From: Sphingobacterium composti
GTDB taxonomy: Bacteria > Bacteroidota > Bacteroidia > Sphingobacteriales > Sphingobacteriaceae
Reading direction: 5' to 3'
NCBI RefSeq assembly: GCF_009829075.1
Contig: NZ_WUQZ01000012.1
Location: 1 to 64,000 of the forward strand
DNA length: 64,000 bases
Made by a program: the position numbers and the translations under genes
Shown: positions 36,129 through 44,673 of the stretch, piece by piece
Numbering within the stretch: position 1 is the stretch's first letter
Layout of the letters: each line of letters opens with the position of its first letter
The notes under the pieces: model-generated
Told to the model about the DNA's origin: nothing
The model's database searches: none
The model's input: the letters and a program-made list of their open reading frames with translations, nothing else

Positions 36129-36944
36129 ATGTATCATTTAATAGACGAGACGGTTTCCTTCATTCGCCAACGTATTGGTGATTTCTCTCCCGAATTTGGT
36201 ATTATATTAGGTACTGGCTTAGGTAAGCTTGTAACTGAAATTGAAGTTCAACATCAGTTGATGTACTCCAATATTCCTAACTTCCCGATTTCCACTGTAG
36301 AATTTCATTCTGGTAAGTTAATTTTTGGCATCTTGAATGGTCGAAAAGTCGTTGCTATGCAAGGGCGTTTGCACTATTATGAAGGATATAATATGCAAGA
36401 AATTACTTTTCCTGTCCGAGTAATGCGTGATTTGGGTATACAAAAACTTTTCGTTTCAAATGCTTCCGGTTCTCTAAATCCTGATATCAAAAAAGGTGAT
36501 ATAGGCATTATTGATGATCACATTAATTTGTTGCCTGATAATCCATTACGGGGGCCAAATGATGAACAATATGGAAATCGATTTCCAGATATGAGCTCAC
36601 CATACGACAAGTTAATGCAAAATCAAGCTTTGCAAATAGCACAAAAAAATGGTGTTAGGGCCCATCGTGTGGTATATGTATCTACCCCAGGTCCTAATTT
36701 GGAAACTCGCGCTGAATACCGATATATGCGTCTGATAGGAGGTGATATCGTAGGAATGAGTACTGTTCCTGAGGTCATTGTGGCAAACCATATGCGTTTG
36801 CCCGTATTTGCAATTTCAGTGATTACGGATGAAGGCTTTCATGCTGAATTGAAGCCTGTTTCATTAGATGAAATTGTGAAGGTGGCGGCAGAAGTGGAGC
36901 CAAAGATGACACAGGTGTTAAAAGAGTTAATTGCTCTACAATAA
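36129..36944 (+). CDS. Purine nucleoside phosphorylase (inosine/guanosine type, trimeric PNP family)
   Basis: 271 residues. It splits purine nucleosides with phosphate to the free base and ribose-1-phosphate for salvage. Landmarks: GIILGTGLGKL near 24-34 (phosphate loop), MQGRLHYYEGY, SNASGSLNPDIKKGDI, YVSTPGPNLETRAEYRYMRL and GGDIVGMSTVPEVIVANH, the latter with the Glu and Met of the nucleoside site. Length is standard. It has its own strong promoter and a porin gene 42 bp downstream, with a second -7-like element between, so the two may be separately transcribed. Confidence 0.93.
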   Translation: MYHLIDETVSFIRQRIGDFSPEFGIILGTGLGKLVTEIEVQHQLMYSNIPNFPISTVEFHSGKLIFGILNGRKVVAMQGRLHYYEGYNMQEITFPVRVMRDLGIQKLFVSNASGSLNPDIKKGDIGIIDDHINLLPDNPLRGPNDEQYGNRFPDMSSPYDKLMQNQALQIAQKNGVRAHRVVYVSTPGPNLETRAEYRYMRLIGGDIVGMSTVPEVIVANHMRLPVFAISVITDEGFHAELKPVSLDEIVKVAAEVEPKMTQVLKELIALQ

Positions 36945-36958
36945 CCTCTAATTTTCTT

Positions 36959-36966
36959 TATTTTTG
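36959..36966 (+). promoter_or_regulatory. -7 promoter element before the porin gene
   Basis: TATTTTTG matches TAnnTTTG exactly and lies 20 bp before the porin ATG. A convincing -33 TTTG at the usual spacing is not seen, so the promoter is tentative. Confidence 0.4.
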
Positions 36967-36986
36967 CGAAATATATTTTGTAGTAA

Positions 36987-38972
36987 ATGAGTAGTAATTT
37001 TTTACGTAGCCTTTTAAGTCTAGTTTTCCTTTTCTTCCTCACATTTGCACTGCAAGCGCAGGTAGAAGAAGAATTCAGTTCTGCATTGGATTCGGCGAGA
37101 GCCAAAGAGGATAATAAGAAGGACTCAGTCATTTTTTCGGCTAAGTATGTGCGTTATGCTACATTAAATATGTTGAAATATGCAACATATACAAAGCAGA
37201 TCGATACAACTCATTACAATTTTCAATATTACAATAAGCAAAACTTACCTTGGAATCCTAGTATAAATCTAGGATCGTATGGGTTGGCAACACGAGACTT
37301 ATTATTTCAACCAACCAAAAAAATCGGGTTTCAATCGGGATTTCATGCATTAGAGAGGTATCTACTAACATCGGACTCGGTTCAATATTTTCGTGCTCGA
37401 GCGCGGTATTCAGAGTTGTATGCTGTAGGTTTCTTTTTTGCCGATCAAGTTTTCAAAGCTAAATTGACGCAGAATATAAACCCCAACTGGAACTTAGGAG
37501 TTGACTATCACGCTACCAATACAGATGGGTATTTTTATAACCAAGATTATAGCGATCGAAAAGGAACAGTTCATTCATGGTACGAATCGCCTAATAAACG
37601 TTACAATATGCTAGCGAATTTGACTTTTAATAAATTGGATGCAGCGGAGAACGGTTCTATTCTGAATGACACTATTTTTAGAGATAATAAAATAAGTTCT
37701 TGGTATTCGGCTACTACACGTTTGAGAGGGCAGAGGCAGACTAGACCTTATAATAAATGGAATGATAATAGTTTCTTTTTGCGTCAGTCTTATTATATGG
37801 GGCGATTGGACACTATAAATAAAGCTGAACCCGATATGGAGATTCATCCAACAAATGCTATTGCGCATAATACACACATACGCCAACAACGTTTCGTTTT
37901 TTACAAGAATGAACCCGATACGTATAATGCCTTCCCTTACGGTACTTTTATAGAAGTGCATGATACGACTAAAGTTACTACGATATCCAATGAATTTACG
38001 TATTCATTTTATCTTAGACCAAAATCTGTTTTAAAGAATGAAGCTAAGTTAAATGTTGGATTTCAAAATGACTTAATATGGTTAGCTGATAGTGTGTCTA
38101 CAGATTTTTACCAAAATTCCTCAGTAAAAGGAGATCTCAGTTATAAGTTTTCTGATCGTATTGATTTCAATGTTGGTGTAAATCAAATAGTAGTAGGCCA
38201 CAATTTTGGCGATTACTTATATGAAGCTAATGCTGATATATTAATTGGGCAGAATGTCGGTAAAATATCATTAGGAGCTTATTCACAAAATAAATCTCCT
38301 GAAATGGTATTCAATCGTATGAACTACACATACCATCAATGGAATAATGATTTAGAGAAGTCTAAAACGCAAAATTTGTCCTTTACATATAGCAACCCTA
38401 AATTAGGTTTTAAAGGAAGATTAGAGTACTTCTTAATTAATAATTACACGTATTTCAAAGAAGTCGATAACCCAGATGATAATAGTCGTCTAGATAAGAT
38501 AATTGAAGCCGCACAATACGGTAATCTGAATTTTTTGAAAGCGACAGTAGAGCAGAATTTTAAGTTTGGAAAAATTCATTTTGATAATAGAGTTGTATAC
38601 CAAAAATCTGATGCTATGCATGTCATCGCTTCTCCAGAGTTGTACACTTGGCACAGCTTATATTACGACTCTAGATGGTTTGATGTGTTGAATCTTCGAA
38701 TTGGTACCGATGTTCGTTTTAATACACCTTTCGTCACGCCTTCATATTCTATTAATACAGGACAATTCTATAATACGAACACGAGCTTAGAATTCTCAAC
38801 TTATCCAATAGTTGATTTTTGGGCTACGATGAATATCAAACGTGTAAACCTTTTTATCAGTAGTAATTTCACGAATCAATATTTGTATCCAAAAGGCTAT
38901 TATTCTGTTCGTCGATATCCGATGAATCCAGCCAACTTTAGATTCGGTGCTTCGTGGAAATTTTACGATTAA
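36987..38972 (+). CDS. Putative porin (Porin_10 type outer-membrane protein)
   Basis: 661 residues with a signal peptide (cleaved near LQAQVEEE, about 25). The sequence alternates polar and aromatic residues in many short strands and matches the Bacteroidota putative porin family: TTHYNFQYYNKQNLPWNPSI, the FQPTKKIGFQSGFHALERYL stretch, KNRLDAAENGS-like segments, LRGQRQTRPYNKW and a C-terminus YSVRRYPMNPANFRFGASWK. It ends in an aromatic residue plus Asp (KFYD), near the form expected of barrel proteins. The family is commonly found downstream of a nucleoside phosphorylase, as here. The transported compound is unknown. Confidence 0.82.
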   Translation: MSSNFLRSLLSLVFLFFLTFALQAQVEEEFSSALDSARAKEDNKKDSVIFSAKYVRYATLNMLKYATYTKQIDTTHYNFQYYNKQNLPWNPSINLGSYGLATRDLLFQPTKKIGFQSGFHALERYLLTSDSVQYFRARARYSELYAVGFFFADQVFKAKLTQNINPNWNLGVDYHATNTDGYFYNQDYSDRKGTVHSWYESPNKRYNMLANLTFNKLDAAENGSILNDTIFRDNKISSWYSATTRLRGQRQTRPYNKWNDNSFFLRQSYYMGRLDTINKAEPDMEIHPTNAIAHNTHIRQQRFVFYKNEPDTYNAFPYGTFIEVHDTTKVTTISNEFTYSFYLRPKSVLKNEAKLNVGFQNDLIWLADSVSTDFYQNSSVKGDLSYKFSDRIDFNVGVNQIVVGHNFGDYLYEANADILIGQNVGKISLGAYSQNKSPEMVFNRMNYTYHQWNNDLEKSKTQNLSFTYSNPKLGFKGRLEYFLINNYTYFKEVDNPDDNSRLDKIIEAAQYGNLNFLKATVEQNFKFGKIHFDNRVVYQKSDAMHVIASPELYTWHSLYYDSRWFDVLNLRIGTDVRFNTPFVTPSYSINTGQFYNTNTSLEFSTYPIVDFWATMNIKRVNLFISSNFTNQYLYPKGYYSVRRYPMNPANFRFGASWKFYD

Positions 38973-39034
38973 TAATTATCTCTCTTTTTATTAGGAAATT
39001 ACGATTTATGGAGGTAAAAAAGTTTAAAAAACAT

Positions 39035-39064
39035 TTTGAAACTTAAAAATTAGGGCTATATTTG
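39035..39064 (+). promoter_or_regulatory. Promoter of the tRNA-Val cluster
   Basis: TTTG (39035-39038), 18 nt, TATATTTG (39057-39064): strong match to the Bacteroidota promoter, 55 bp before the first tRNA. Confidence 0.72.
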
Positions 39065-39119
39065 CACACGCAATCGGGATAAGGTTGTGGAGTTCTAACA
39101 GAGAATAACAACAATGTAT

Positions 39120-39197
39120 GGAGGCTTAGCTCAGCTGGTTCAGAGCATCTGCCTTACAAGCAGAGGGTCACTGGTTCGAATCCAGTAGCCTCCACCA
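39120..39197 (+). tRNA. tRNA-Val (anticodon TAC), copy 1
   Basis: A complete cloverleaf: acceptor GGAGGCT/AGCCTCC, D arm GCTC/GAGC, anticodon arm TCTGC-CTTACAA-GCAGA with TAC, T arm ACTGG-TTCGAAT-CCAGT, discriminator A and encoded CCA (39195-39197). Confidence 0.95.
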
Positions 39198-39209
39198 AAC
39201 ATTCATAAA

Positions 39210-39295
39210 GGAGAATTAGCTCAGCTGGTTCAGCTCATTCCGATACATCGGAAGTGGTCGACTGGGGAGTTAAAGAGTTCTTAAAAAAGATAAAA
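39210..39295 (+). pseudogene. Truncated tRNA-Val copy between copies 1 and 2
   Basis: The first 24 bases from 39210 (acceptor 5' strand, D arm) are identical to the start of tRNA copy 2 at 39296. After GGTTCAG the sequence departs: it has a TTCCGA/TCGGAA stem (about 39238-39253) where the anticodon arm should be, then GTGGTCGACTGGGG and no T arm or acceptor 3' strand. It cannot fold as a tRNA. It looks like the 5' half of a tRNA gene joined to foreign sequence, as left by unequal recombination or by an integration and excision event at a tRNA gene. Confidence 0.6.
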
Positions 39296-39373
39296 GGAGA
39301 ATTAGCTCAGCTGGTTCAGAGCATCTGCCTTACAAGCAGAGGGTCACTGGTTCGAATCCAGTATTCTCCACCA
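39296..39373 (+). tRNA. tRNA-Val (anticodon TAC), copy 2, variant acceptor stem
   Basis: Same body as copy 1 but with acceptor GGAGAAT/ATTCTCC, both strands changed together so pairing is kept. Anticodon TAC, encoded CCA at 39371-39373. Confidence 0.94.
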
Positions 39374-39380
39374 TCCTTAC

Positions 39381-39455
39381 GGAGGCTTAGCTCAGCTGGT
39401 TCAGAGCATCTGCCTTACAAGCAGAGGGTCACTGGTTCGAATCCAGTAGCCTCCA
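39381..39455 (+). tRNA. tRNA-Val (anticodon TAC), copy 3, no encoded CCA
   Basis: Identical in sequence to copy 1 through the discriminator A, but followed by CACCAT rather than CCA, so the 3' end needs CCA addition. It is seven bases after copy 2. Confidence 0.94.
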
Positions 39456-39502
39456 CACCATAAAAAAAAGCATCAATTTATTGATGCTTTTTTTTATGGT
39501 GT
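39455..39502 (+). terminator. Very strong terminator of the tRNA cluster
   Basis: ACCATAAAAAAAAGCATCAA (39457-39476) and TTGATGCTTTTTTTTATGGT (39481-39500) form a perfect 20-bp stem with loop TTTA. The GC core plus T run makes it effective on both strands. Confidence 0.88.
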
Positions 39503-39666
39503 TAAACCACTTATAAAGCTCTTTTTTCCTCGATGAGTTATTTAGATGTTCTGAGTTACCTTAAACAAATTCTAATTTTTTAAAGAACACAAGACTGATT
39601 TAACATTAAATGTAGTGAACAATTTTCAGTTTATAAAATCAAAAGTTCGTCACACTTTCTGTCATA
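39503..39666. other. Spacer between tRNA cluster and IS982 element
   Basis: 164 AT-rich bases with no recognisable gene, promoter or repeat. Its last five bases (TCATA, 39662-39666) are repeated on the other side of the insertion sequence. Confidence 0.5.
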
Positions 39667-40673
39667 ACCTGAACTCGATAATTAAAAAGCGTACAATTGG
39701 TTAGTTTTTACCGTTTGATATTTGATTGAAGGTTTCTTAGGGAAGAAACTGTATGCTGCTAATCCAGCTAAGATATTTACGATAAAGTTGATGAATGAAC
39801 GATGTCTTGAATGCTCAATCTGACAGATGTTTTTAAGTTCGTCGTTCACAGTTTCTATAACTGATCTTTTTCTAAGCATAATCTTATCATTCATACTCAT
39901 TAGGCTATTTTTCATCTTGTTTCGTATTCCGGTGACTAGATGTATTCCATCGATGAAAAGAATTTCAAACAATTGTTTAGAGATATATCCCTTATCGCCA
40001 AATAGCTTTCCAAATATTTTTTTAGGAAACTTTCTTTTTTAACGGCTCTCTATCATCCATATTCCCCTGACTAATAAGGAAATTAAGGATTTCACCCCTG
40101 TCATTAATGATTAAATGCAACTTGAAACCGTAAAACCATCCCATGGTTGATTTTCCAATTTCACCAGTTCCTTTGAAGACCTTATTGGCTTTTATACGTT
40201 TGTTTTTGCAAACCCTTATTGGCGTAGAGTCCACAAATGATATTCCTGTACAAGAAACCGAACAACAGGTTTTCAGAAACATAGTTAAGGGCATAATCAC
40301 AGTCTGGCTAAGTTCTACAAAACGATTGTAAGAAACTGTCTTAGGGAAATCTTTGTTCATGTGGCGCTGTACATAAAATATGTAATAATGCTTGAAACAT
40401 TTAAAGCCACTAATCTGAAATAATAGTAGGATAATAATGATCTCACTATTTGACATGGTTGCTGGTCGTCTTGAAGCCTTCCCAATGATGAAGTTTTTAG
40501 TGTTTTTTTCAAAGTTCTTGCAAAACTCATCAACTATGCAGAAAATATCGGTAACTTTATCGTATGTAATCATGGTCTGGTATATTGTTAAATATTTGAA
40601 TTTCAGATACTTAAATATAAACATTTACCACCATGATTGCAATTTTAAATAGAATTAATAATCGAATTCAGGT
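39667..40673 (-). mobile_element. IS982-family insertion sequence, complete ends, 5-bp target duplication
   Basis: Terminal inverted repeats ACCTGAACTCGATAATTAA (39667-39685) and, on the other strand, ACCTGAATTCGATTATTAA (40673-40655) agree at 17 of 19 positions. The element is 1007 bp, right for IS982. TCATA flanks it directly on both sides (39662-39666 and 40674-40678), as expected for a target duplication. The single transposase is on the minus strand and its stop codon overlaps the left repeat. The transposase is frame-broken, so the copy is probably immobile unless helped in trans. Confidence 0.85.
39682..40573 (-). pseudogene. IS982-family transposase, frameshifted
   Basis: Minus strand. 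The N-terminal part starts at MITYDKVTDIFCIVDEFCKN (ATG at 40573; a longer reading to 40624 is less likely) and runs through SGFKCFKHYYIFYVQ and the first catalytic Asp in SFVDSTPIRVCKNKR to ...[11 protein letters not shown], where it meets a stop at about 40022. The other part continues in a different frame: [19 protein letters not shown] (second Asp), [15 protein letters not shown], and [15 protein letters not shown] (catalytic Glu), stop at 39682. All DDE residues are present but split by a one-base frame change near 40025, so no full protein is made. This family normally uses a single frame. Confidence 0.85.
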
Positions 40674-40762
40674 TCATAGTTTTAGTCTGACAAATTGCAC
40701 ACTTTTTCATCCCCCTAAGGGGTCTTAATTTACTGCAACAATTTACAAATACCACAATCATC

Positions 40763-40978
40763 TTAACACAGCTCGCCGTGCTGCGAGTTGAGCGAAGGTC
40801 GTTGAAGAGAAATGCGCAAGCATGATTCAACGATATCTATGAAATAGACGAAGACTGTTGGCGGTATTTTTGTTTCAAAAATAGTGACAACATCGAAGCC
40901 TGAGCGATCCGCAGGCGAGCCAAACTCTAAAAGCGGTTGGATTTTGACCAGGTATGCTAATACTTTGTCAAAAGACAA
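40763..40978 (-). CDS. Doubtful 71-codon frame in a compositionally distinct patch
   Basis: A frame on the minus strand starts MSFDKVLAYLVKIQPLLEFG and ends SLQRPSLNSQHGELC. The patch from about 40765 to 40960 is richer in G and C than its surroundings (for example CAGCTCGCCGTGCTGCGAG), suggesting foreign origin. I do not recognise a protein family. It lies between the IS982 element and the RadC remnant, so it may be a relic of the same lost mobile element, or not coding at all. Confidence 0.25.
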   Translation of the reverse strand: MSFDKVLAYLVKIQPLLEFGSPADRSGFDVVTIFETKIPPTVFVYFIDIVESCLRISLQRPSLNSQHGELC

Positions 40979-41042
40979 AAGAGCTTTTATGTAGTGAAGG
41001 AATTACAAAAACATTAATTATGACAAACTGTGAAACAATAAA

Positions 41043-41219
41043 TTAGAAATTGTGAGTATCACTATTTTTAAAAGGATCCAAATACGCCTCATCCTTTAAA
41101 CTATAGTAGCCGTCTTTCGACACGATGATATTGTCACAAGCCTAACTATCAAGCACCTTTCCAGCTTCAACAGCTTTAGTAGTAATAGCTTTAACTTGTG
41201 GGCTAGGTTTTAATTTCAC
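41043..41219 (-). pseudogene. Decayed C-terminus of a RadC/JAB-domain protein
   Basis: Minus-strand reading gives KLKPSPQVKAITTKAVEAGK then VLD, a TAG stop (41142-41144), then CDNIIVSKDGYYSLKDEAYL and a tail to a TAA at 41043. This parallels the end of RadC-like JAB proteins (xLKPSxxDxxxTxxxxEAGKxLxIxVLDHIIIxxxGYYSFxDEGxL). The HNHPSG metal motif expected just upstream is unreadable (41220-41240, frameshifted). With no start, an internal stop and no metal site it is a relic. RadC-like genes are frequent cargo of Bacteroidota integrative elements, which fits its place beside tRNA genes and an insertion sequence. Confidence 0.55.
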
Positions 41220-41395
41220 AAATGCTTATGGTGTATGTAAAAACTGAAATATTTTTTGTTTTTAGTTTACAAACTATCGATTGCACATGCTTTTTGCTTC
41301 TTTAAATTCGTAAATTTTTCTTGTTTTTAAAATATAACTAATTATAGTGATTGGTTATTGGTAGCTTGTAACGTAAACTACTAACTTAATAAACT
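41220..41395. other. Upstream region of SusC/SusD pair 5
   Basis: 176 AT-rich bases with several T runs. No clear promoter pair is recognised and no regulator gene precedes the SusC. Confidence 0.35.
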
Positions 41396-44300
41396 ATGAA
41401 AAAAAAATACCTATTCAAAGGAATGATTCCTATTGGAGTATTAGGGGTTTTTACCTGTAGCGGAATAGTTTCTGCTCCACTTAATCTATCTGCCGCGACT
41501 AATCTAACTATTATTCTTCAAAGCGAAATTTCTGGAAAAGTTGTAGATGCGCAGGGCAATCCTATTGCAAGTGTCACTATTTCAACTGCAGATGGCAAAT
41601 CCACAAGTACATCTGTTGGCGGAGAATTTAAAATTCAGGCCAAAGTAGGAGATGTGTTGACACTTAAAAGCGTAGGCTTTCAGACGCAGCAATATACGAT
41701 TGCGAACGCATCAGCTAACGTTATACAATTAGTAGAAGATGTTGGCAATTTGGAAGAAGTTGTCATTGTGGGGTACGGAAGACAACGCAAGGGAAATCTA
41801 ACGGGTGCGATATCTTCTGTCAATGCAGATCAACTAAAAAATATTGCTCCATCTAATTTGTCTAATACTTTGGCTGGACGTGCGCCAGGTGTTAATGTTA
41901 CCAATACTTCTGGTATGGCTGGAGCATCATCGAGTTTACGTATTCGTGGTAGTTTTGCCGAGCCACTTTATGTTATTGACGGTATCGTTAGAGATAAAGC
42001 TGCGTTCGATGCTTTAGAAGCAAATGAAGTCGATCAAATGAGTTTTTTGAAAGACGCTGCTACTGCTGCTGTTTATGGTACACGCGCAGGTAATGGTGTA
42101 GTGGTTGTAACCACGAAGAAAGGGACAAATCAGGCTCCTGTATTTAATGTACAAAGTAATTATACTTTAGGGGCTCCAACACAAACGTTATTAGCGGATA
42201 TCACTACAGCTGCTGATGAGTTGACATATCAAAATCGTGTATCTCAATTTTTGTGGGAACGTGGTAATCGATCAACACCTTGGGTGGCACCTAACACCCA
42301 AAAAGAATTCGATTATTTCAAAGATAAGGTATATAGCGTCAATGATATGATTTGGCGTAATCCTTTTAGCCATAGGCAATCCATTTCTTTGACCGGTGGG
42401 GGAGATAGAATAACTTATTACAACTTGTTAAGTTATAGAAAGGAGAATGGTTCGTACAAATCATTGGATCATGAAAAGTTTAATTTGAGAAGTAATGTTA
42501 GTGCGCGAGTGACGGATGATTTCAGTATTGATGTAAATATTGCTGCAAATCAAACGAATTCGAAACGCTTTTATTGGCCATTTAGTACCTCAGCTGCAGA
42601 TGATGATTTCGATGTTTCGGATTTTTATCGCGTGACATTCAATTGGCCTAAAATGTATCCATTTTATCTAAATGCAGATGGATCGCCAAGTAGCACGCCT
42701 ACTGAGTATCCGGTGCAAACACCAATGGGAAGTTGGCAAGCATGGAATGTAATTGACCAAGTAATTGGAAATCGCTACATAGACCGTAAAGTGCGACAAG
42801 TGAATCCGATTATGACTTTAAATTACAAGTTAGATAAGCTAGTGGAAGGTTTGTCTACGAAAGTAGTGGGAAGTTATGTCGCTGATGATTATATGCGTAA
42901 GCGATTCATGACATTCCAAAAGAACTATACGTTTACTTCTTTGGATGCGAGTGACAATAGATTCATTCCTGCGCCACCGACAGAAGATAAAATAAACATT
43001 TTTACATTTAGTCAAGCCCAGCCTTTCTTAGATTATACACCAGAACGTGAATGGGAATACCAATTAAACTGGTTTTTGAACTATAATCGTACATTCAATA
43101 AGCACTCTATCGATGCCTTGTTAGTGTATGAGCAATATAAATTTGGCGGCATGTATGTTAATTCAAGGGCAGAGAATCCAATAGTAAGCTTAGATCAAAT
43201 GTATATTTACCCGACAGATCGTAATTTCAGATCAACTAATGCAGGTGAGGCTGTAGATGCGCGTCGTGGTGTTATTGGTCGTGCTAATTATAATTATTCG
43301 GATAAATATATTGCTGAATTCTCATTCCGTTATGATGGTTCACCGTTATTTCCTGGTGACAAGCGTTGGGGCTTTTTCCCTTCTATGTCTGCGGCATGGC
43401 GTATTTCCGAGGAAAGCTTTTTCGAAAGTGCTAAAGCCACATTTAATGACTTGAAGCTAAGAGCATCGTTTGGTACAACGGGTAATGATTTGAATGTCGG
43501 TGCGGTGAAGATTGCTCAATTCTTATATCAGGAAAACTACGCTCCTTCTGGTGGATATATTTTTGGAGACCGCTATTACAATGGTGTAACTTATGGTGCT
43601 AATCCTACGCAAAACCTTACGTGGACAACTTCAAAAAGTTATAACCTAGGTCTAGACTTCGCGATGGCAAATAATCGTCTTTCTGGTAATATAGATGTTT
43701 TCAAAAGAGATGAGACTGATATTTTGGGAGGTCGAAACCTGATTGTTCCAGATAATTACGGTCGTACTTTAGCACCAGAAAATTATGCTGCTCGTAGTTA
43801 TAAGGGTGGTGAGTTTACCTTGGGATGGAACGATCGTGCAGGAGAATTTTCTTATGGTATAACAGCAAATATGGGCTATGCAGTCGATCAATGGAATATT
43901 TATGATGAAGAGCCATCTTATGAATCAGGTAGAGAACAAAATTTTAGATCAAGAATAGGTCGACCAGAGAACAGAATTATTGGTTTGGAAGCAGTAGATA
44001 TAGTAAGAACACAGGCACAATTGGATGATCTTATTAGCAAAGGCTTTAAAACGTATGGTCGTGATCCTTACTTAGGAATGATTTTGTATAAAGATATCAA
44101 TGGAGCTAACTATTCTGGTGGTCCTGACGGAAAAATTGATGATAATGATATGATGTTGTTATCAGAGAATAATACGCCACGTATTAATTATGGATTAGGA
44201 TTGAATGCAAGTTGGAAAGGTTTATCTATTTCGGCTTTATTACAAGGTGTAATGGCTTACGATAGAATTATTAGTAATCAAGAAGGTGCTGGAATGCGTC

Positions 44301-44662
44301 AGCATGGTGGTTCATTCCGTCCATATTACCCAATATGGGCTGGAGATGTGTGGACTCCCGAAAATCCAAATGCGCAATACCCTCGCGTAGTGGGTTCAAA
44401 CTGGCAAGAATCGGGTAGTGTAGCATCGACTTTCTGGATCAGAAATGGAGCTTACATGCGTTTACGTGACTTAAATGTGTCATACGGTTTGCCACAAACT
44501 CTTGCTAACGCAATGAAAATCAAAAGCGTAAATGTATTCTTCAATGGAACTAATTTATTTGTGTTATCGCCAATGACAGAGTTTCATGATCCAGAACAGA
44601 AAATGTATGATTCCTACCCTGTGATGAAGACTTTTACATTAGGCTTAGATGTTAAATTTTAA
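41396..44662 (+). CDS. SusC/RagA-type TonB-dependent transporter (pair 5)
   Basis: 1088 residues. Hydrophobic export segment within the first 36 residues, carboxypeptidase-D-like domain from about 43 (ISGKVVDAQGNPIASVTI) to 115, the linker EEVVIVGYGRQRKGNLTGAI, plug with SFLKDAATAAVYGTRAGNG and a barrel ending LGLDVKF. Its stop shares a base with the first ATG of the SusD gene, so the two are translationally linked. No enzyme or regulator adjoins. It sits immediately past the tRNA-side scarred region, so it could belong to a gained segment. The substrate is unknown. Confidence 0.93.
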   Translation: MKKKYLFKGMIPIGVLGVFTCSGIVSAPLNLSAATNLTIILQSEISGKVVDAQGNPIASVTISTADGKSTSTSVGGEFKIQAKVGDVLTLKSVGFQTQQYTIANASANVIQLVEDVGNLEEVVIVGYGRQRKGNLTGAISSVNADQLKNIAPSNLSNTLAGRAPGVNVTNTSGMAGASSSLRIRGSFAEPLYVIDGIVRDKAAFDALEANEVDQMSFLKDAATAAVYGTRAGNGVVVVTTKKGTNQAPVFNVQSNYTLGAPTQTLLADITTAADELTYQNRVSQFLWERGNRSTPWVAPNTQKEFDYFKDKVYSVNDMIWRNPFSHRQSISLTGGGDRITYYNLLSYRKENGSYKSLDHEKFNLRSNVSARVTDDFSIDVNIAANQTNSKRFYWPFSTSAADDDFDVSDFYRVTFNWPKMYPFYLNADGSPSSTPTEYPVQTPMGSWQAWNVIDQVIGNRYIDRKVRQVNPIMTLNYKLDKLVEGLSTKVVGSYVADDYMRKRFMTFQKNYTFTSLDASDNRFIPAPPTEDKINIFTFSQAQPFLDYTPEREWEYQLNWFLNYNRTFNKHSIDALLVYEQYKFGGMYVNSRAENPIVSLDQMYIYPTDRNFRSTNAGEAVDARRGVIGRANYNYSDKYIAEFSFRYDGSPLFPGDKRWGFFPSMSAAWRISEESFFESAKATFNDLKLRASFGTTGNDLNVGAVKIAQFLYQENYAPSGGYIFGDRYYNGVTYGANPTQNLTWTTSKSYNLGLDFAMANNRLSGNIDVFKRDETDILGGRNLIVPDNYGRTLAPENYAARSYKGGEFTLGWNDRAGEFSYGITANMGYAVDQWNIYDEEPSYESGREQNFRSRIGRPENRIIGLEAVDIVRTQAQLDDLISKGFKTYGRDPYLGMILYKDINGANYSGGPDGKIDDNDMMLLSENNTPRINYGLGLNASWKGLSISALLQGVMAYDRIISNQEGAGMRQHGGSFRPYYPIWAGDVWTPENPNAQYPRVVGSNWQESGSVASTFWIRNGAYMRLRDLNVSYGLPQTLANAMKIKSVNVFFNGTNLFVLSPMTEFHDPEQKMYDSYPVMKTFTLGLDVKF

Positions 44663-44673
44663 TGATTACTACT

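Noticed and set aside
39254..39463. 69-codon open frame on the plus strand across the tRNA genes
   Set aside because: It simply reads through tRNA copies 2 and 3; the repeated peptide pattern comes from the repeated tRNA sequence.
40143..40652. Plus-strand open frames inside the IS982 element
   Set aside because: They are opposite the recognisable minus-strand transposase and have no family resemblance.
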